64,000 nt of DNA from NCBI GenBank assembly GCA_028285685.1, contig JANQOR010000004.1, positions 124,001-188,000 on the forward strand. Direction: 5' to 3'. How positions within the stretch are numbered: the first letter of the stretch is position 1; each line of letters opens with the position of its first letter. Below the pieces are notes generated by a model. That model was not told the origin of the DNA, ran no database searches, and saw only the letters and a list, made by a program, of their open reading frames with translations. Shown in pieces: positions 61,460 to 64,000 of the stretch. The stretch is from Cyclobacteriaceae bacterium. Its GTDB lineage: Bacteria > Bacteroidota > Bacteroidia > Cytophagales > Cyclobacteriaceae. A program made the translations under genes and the position numbers.

Positions 61460-62821
61460 ATGAAAAGGACATTACTATTTTTTATTGGGATCGCGTGTGC
61501 ATTTATTTCAGCAATAGGACAAGAAAACCTGTCTCTTTCTGATGCTATTCAAATTGGCTTACAACGAAATTATGCCATACTTATAGAACGTGGTAACGTT
61601 GAAGTGGCTCGCAACAACAACAATTGGGGCGAAGCTGGGCGGATGCCTAACATCTCTTTGAACCTCAATCAGAACAACGTACTTACCGATAATGTCAGGG
61701 TGGCATTCCCGACCTCTACTCAGGGAAGAACACTCTCCAACGCTGTAAACCCATCCATCAACGCCAATTGGACGGTATTTGATGGATTCAAGGTCAATAT
61801 CAATAAAAAAAGGTTCGAATTGCTGCAGGCAGAAACTGAAGGTAATGCGTCCATCGTGATAGCCAATACGCTCCAGAGCATTATTTTGGGCTATTACCTC
61901 GCCGTTTTGGAGCAAGAGAGATTGGAGGAATTTCATAAGCAGCTTGCACTTTCCAAGGACAAGTATGACTACACGAATGTAAAATCAGAGTTGGGAAGTG
62001 CTGTAAGCACGGATGTATTATTGGAAGAGGGAAACTACCTAACAGATTCCATCAACTATATTAATCAGCAGTTGAAGTACAGGAATGCGGTCAGAGATCT
62101 TAACATTCTTCTGGCAGAAAGAAATGTGGCCAAATTCTACACGTTTACAGACTCGCTTAACATCCCAGATGAAGAATACTCTCTTGACGATCTAAGAGCT
62201 AGAATGCTAGCAGAAAATGTGGATCTGAAGAAGCAATACATCACCCAATCTGTTTTGGGTGAATCAAAGAAGTTGAGCTACGCAGATCGATATCCTACGC
62301 TTTCCCTCAATACAGGCTTTTCTGAAAACATAAATAGTCTGGATCTGTCTAATGCACGATTTTTTACTGGAGATGGATTTGCTGAAGGACCAAGTACTAG
62401 GCTTAAGAGTACTACAGATACTTATTCTGCCAACTTCACCTTGTCCTTCACACTATTTAATGGTGGGAAAATTAAGCGTGCCATTAGGAATGCAATTGTG
62501 AATGAACGCGTGGGTCAACTTAGAGTGGACGAACTCGAAAACTCGCTGGACAAGGACCTGCTTGCCGCTCTGGACCAGTATAACATCAGAAGACAACTCT
62601 ATGGAATCAATGCTCGGAGGGAGAGTTCTGCTGCTATTAATCTCAACCTTTCAGAGGAAAAATTCAAGAATGGAAGTATTAATTCCTTTGATTATAGAGA
62701 CGTTCAAAATAATTACTTATCCTCTTCAATTCTAAGGCTACAGGCTGCATATAACCTCATTAGCTCCAAGGTTGAACTTATGCGTTTGACTGGAGGGTTA
62801 ATCAGGGAATATAATCAGTAG
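61460..62821 (+). CDS. TolC-family outer-membrane channel protein
   Basis: 453 residues with a signal peptide (FFIGIACAFISAIGQ). Two internally repeated outer-membrane efflux protein (OEP) domains: LSLSDAIQIGLQRNYAILIE near the start, and later YPTLSLNTGFSENINSLDLS and FTLSFTLFNGGKIKRAIRN. Long helical stretches form the periplasmic tunnel. It completes the tripartite RND pump. A stable hairpin lies 9 nt after the stop (62831-62867), inside the 3' end of the convergent rhodanese gene. Confidence 0.93.
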   Translation: MKRTLLFFIGIACAFISAIGQENLSLSDAIQIGLQRNYAILIERGNVEVARNNNNWGEAGRMPNISLNLNQNNVLTDNVRVAFPTSTQGRTLSNAVNPSINANWTVFDGFKVNINKKRFELLQAETEGNASIVIANTLQSIILGYYLAVLEQERLEEFHKQLALSKDKYDYTNVKSELGSAVSTDVLLEEGNYLTDSINYINQQLKYRNAVRDLNILLAERNVAKFYTFTDSLNIPDEEYSLDDLRARMLAENVDLKKQYITQSVLGESKKLSYADRYPTLSLNTGFSENINSLDLSNARFFTGDGFAEGPSTRLKSTTDTYSANFTLSFTLFNGGKIKRAIRNAIVNERVGQLRVDELENSLDKDLLAALDQYNIRRQLYGINARRESSAAINLNLSEEKFKNGSINSFDYRDVQNNYLSSSILRLQAAYNLISSKVELMRLTGGLIREYNQ

Positions 62822-62822
62822 C

Positions 62823-63139
62823 TTAATATTTTGGCATGGTCGGATCAATTTGATCTGACCATGCTAATATTCCTCCTTCAAGGTTATATAAGTTGTCAAA
62901 ATCGTGTCTTAACTCAAGGTAACGAATGATATCGGCACTTCTCGCTCCACTGCGACAGTGCACCACGACCTTCTTTTCCCTGGATATTTTATCAATGTTA
63001 TAAGGCACCTCGCTCATGGGGATCAACTCGCCCTTCAAGTACAGATGTCGTACTCATGAGTCTCGCGAACGTCCACCAGTTGAAAATCTTCCGATTGATC
63101 CATCAATGTCTTTAGCTCTACTACAGTTATTTCTTTCAT
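62823..63139 (-). pseudogene. Rhodanese-domain protein interrupted by a one-base frameshift
   Basis: A reading frame from the ATG at 63139 gives MKEITVVELKTLMDQSEDFQ, then LVDVRETHEYDIC, and then hits TGA. A second frame beginning about 63038 continues KGELIPMSEVPYNIDKI... through the active-site loop VVVHCRSGARSADIIRYLEL to LEGGILAWSDQIDP. The two halves align with one intact 105-residue rhodanese-like protein if one base is added at about 63039-63041 (for example, TGTAACTTG for TGTACTTG). The catalytic Cys (HCRSGAR) is intact. Either a real mutation or a sequencing error; I cannot tell. Confidence 0.8.
62831..62867. other. Stable hairpin within the rhodanese 3' end, after the TolC stop
   Basis: A 16-bp imperfect stem, 13 bp of it uninterrupted apart from a G.U, closes a 5-nt loop (AATTT). 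Arms: GCATGGTC-G-GATC at 62834-62846 and GATC-T-GACCATGC at 62852-62864, extended by three outer pairs. It starts 9 nt after the TolC stop and encodes the residues around DQIDPTM of the rhodanese. No T-run follows on either strand, so it may be an mRNA-stabilising or Rho-linked 3' structure. Confidence 0.6.
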
Positions 63140-63166
63140 GTTTTGTGAGTCTTGCTTTTGTTAGGT

Positions 63167-64000
63167 CTAATATGAATCTCGAATGCGTTCCAATAGCTTT
63201 TGCATTTCTGTTTTGACTGAGTCGGTTGGGACCGTATAGTGATTATTCATAAAAGAAAATATCATCCACTTGCCTGAGCGAGTCTTCATGAATCCACTTA
63301 GGTTGTGGTTATTGCTGAGTGTTCCTGTTTTTGCGAAGATGTACGGTTCCTCTGCGGCATACCACTCCTTGATGGTTCCCGATTCTCCACCTACAGCCAG
63401 AATGTTCTTGAGTCGTTCGAGACCGAATTCGTCGTGCGCTTTATTGAGCAGACGTACCAGGTCAACTGGCGCGATCAAGTTATACCTTGACAGGCCGGAA
63501 CCATCCACCCAGACCATATCGTTCAGGTCACTTAACCATATAAGCTTAGCATGCTTAATAAATGGTTTGATGGAGGTATAGCCGTGCTTCCAGGCGGCTA
63601 GGATCAGCATTTGTTCAGAAATCAGATTGTCACTAACCTTCATCATTAATGAGAGGACATCATCCAGACCCTGAGAGTAGAGCGTGTCGGGATTTATGAT
63701 CACTTGGTCCGTGAAACTAAAATCTTTCCTTAAAGTATCTGAAAGTAATTGGATCAACAGATCCTTGGAGAACTCGAACGGAATACTTTCTTCGAATTCG
63801 GCTGAGTCTCCATCTGAATTAACTTTAAACAAGTTGTAATTCACTTCCCTGTCGGTTCCATTTTCACTCCCCGAATTTGTTTCGACAAAATCTTGAAAAA
63901 ATTTTGGAGTAACAACTATTGAATCTCCCTCTCTAAGAATAGTCAGCCGATTGCCGTAGATGGGCCACCAGTTTCTGACTGCCTGGTAGTCATACCTATA
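63167..64000 (-). CDS. dacB: D-alanyl-D-alanine carboxypeptidase/endopeptidase, PBP4-like, C-terminal part
   Basis: 278 codons, open at the window edge. The frame is continuous from 64000 (YRYDYQAVRNWWPIYGNRLT...) to the stop at 63167; a GTG at 63844 is an internal Val, not the start. The second penicillin-binding motif SDN appears in MMKVSDNLISEQML and the third, KTG, in FAKTGTLSNNHNLSGFM. The first (SxxK) would lie beyond the window. PBP4 (DacB) trims or cleaves peptidoglycan cross-links in the periplasm. C-terminal SGKWMIFSFMNNHYTVPT fits the Bacteroidota form. Confidence 0.9.
   Translation of the reverse strand, partial: YRYDYQAVRNWWPIYGNRLTILREGDSIVVTPKFFQDFVETNSGSENGTDREVNYNLFKVNSDGDSAEFEESIPFEFSKDLLIQLLSDTLRKDFSFTDQVIINPDTLYSQGLDDVLSLMMKVSDNLISEQMLILAAWKHGYTSIKPFIKHAKLIWLSDLNDMVWVDGSGLSRYNLIAPVDLVRLLNKAHDEFGLERLKNILAVGGESGTIKEWYAAEEPYIFAKTGTLSNNHNLSGFMKTRSGKWMIFSFMNNHYTVPTDSVKTEMQKLLERIRDSY

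Noticed and set aside
1-64000. tRNA genes, CRISPR arrays, insertion sequences, prophage genes
   Set aside because: No cloverleaf-like GC-rich segments in the gaps, no spaced direct repeats, and no transposase, integrase or phage-type coding sequence seen.

Overview
The window looks like chromosome of a free-living Bacteroidota bacterium, most likely of the Cytophagales/Flammeovirgaceae type. The signs are a subtilase with a type IX secretion (T9SS) C-terminal sorting domain, DUF4296 and DUF4197 proteins, a fused lipoyl/E2 acyltransferase, ECF sigma factors with membrane partners, weak or absent Shine-Dalgarno sequences, and -7 boxes of the Bacteroidota form TAnnTTTG. Base composition is moderately AT-rich and even throughout. 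I see no tRNA, rRNA, CRISPR array, insertion sequence or prophage. No gene-free gap exceeds about 230 bp; the larger ones (752-977, 37034-37249, 38564-38746, 54618-54808) hold promoters or short palindromes, or nothing I can recognise.

Layout. 1-7.6 kb: an ECF sigma factor with its membrane anti-sigma-like partner (cut by the window edge), a tandem pair of paralogous unknown proteins, an outer-membrane-type protein, a SIMPL protein, a serine hydrolase, and a reduced 'bat' operon (DUF58, membrane protein, VWA protein). 7.7-10.7 kb: DUF4296 lipoprotein, mutS2 and a mini cytochrome b5, on the + strand. 10.7-23.4 kb: a surface-glycan locus on the - strand. Seven closely overlapping genes (two glycosyltransferases, an acyltransferase, a sugar cytidylyltransferase, a NeuB-type synthase, a methyltransferase and a GT2/NeuA-like fusion) follow a YfhO-type membrane protein that has its own promoter. 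A Wzx-like flippase, a TSUP transporter and folK lie upstream. 23.4-35 kb: sppA, a second sigma/membrane-protein pair, two more beta-lactamase-fold hydrolases, an SDR, a membrane-anchored AraC regulator and a two-domain M16 peptidase. 35-41.4 kb: LpxR-like lipid A deacylase, CDF metal exporter, a lone E2 acyltransferase, cinA, DUF4197 and an EF-hand protein. 41.4-49.3 kb: a probable six-gene - strand operon, from a PDZ/aspartyl protease through fmt, folA, a membrane protein and an SDR to the T9SS subtilase. 49.4-56.8 kb: SDR/cupin pair, VOC protein, DoxX, NamZ-like muramidase, LolC/E-type permease, dolichol-phosphate-mannose-synthase-like GT2, an unknown lipoprotein, a CheC-like phosphatase and msrB. 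57-64 kb: a tripartite RND efflux operon, a frameshifted rhodanese gene and the C-terminal part of a PBP4-type DD-peptidase.

The genes form several working units: surface glycan assembly, envelope maintenance (SppA, NamZ, LpxR, DacB, LolC/E, RND efflux), folate and one-carbon metabolism (folK, folA, fmt) and stress/redox repair (msrB, mutS2). The best candidates for something undescribed are the GT2/NeuA-like fusion in the glycan operon, the orphan CheC-signature protein, the tandem HLAD-motif paralogs, and the aspartyl protease whose second catalytic Asp is replaced.
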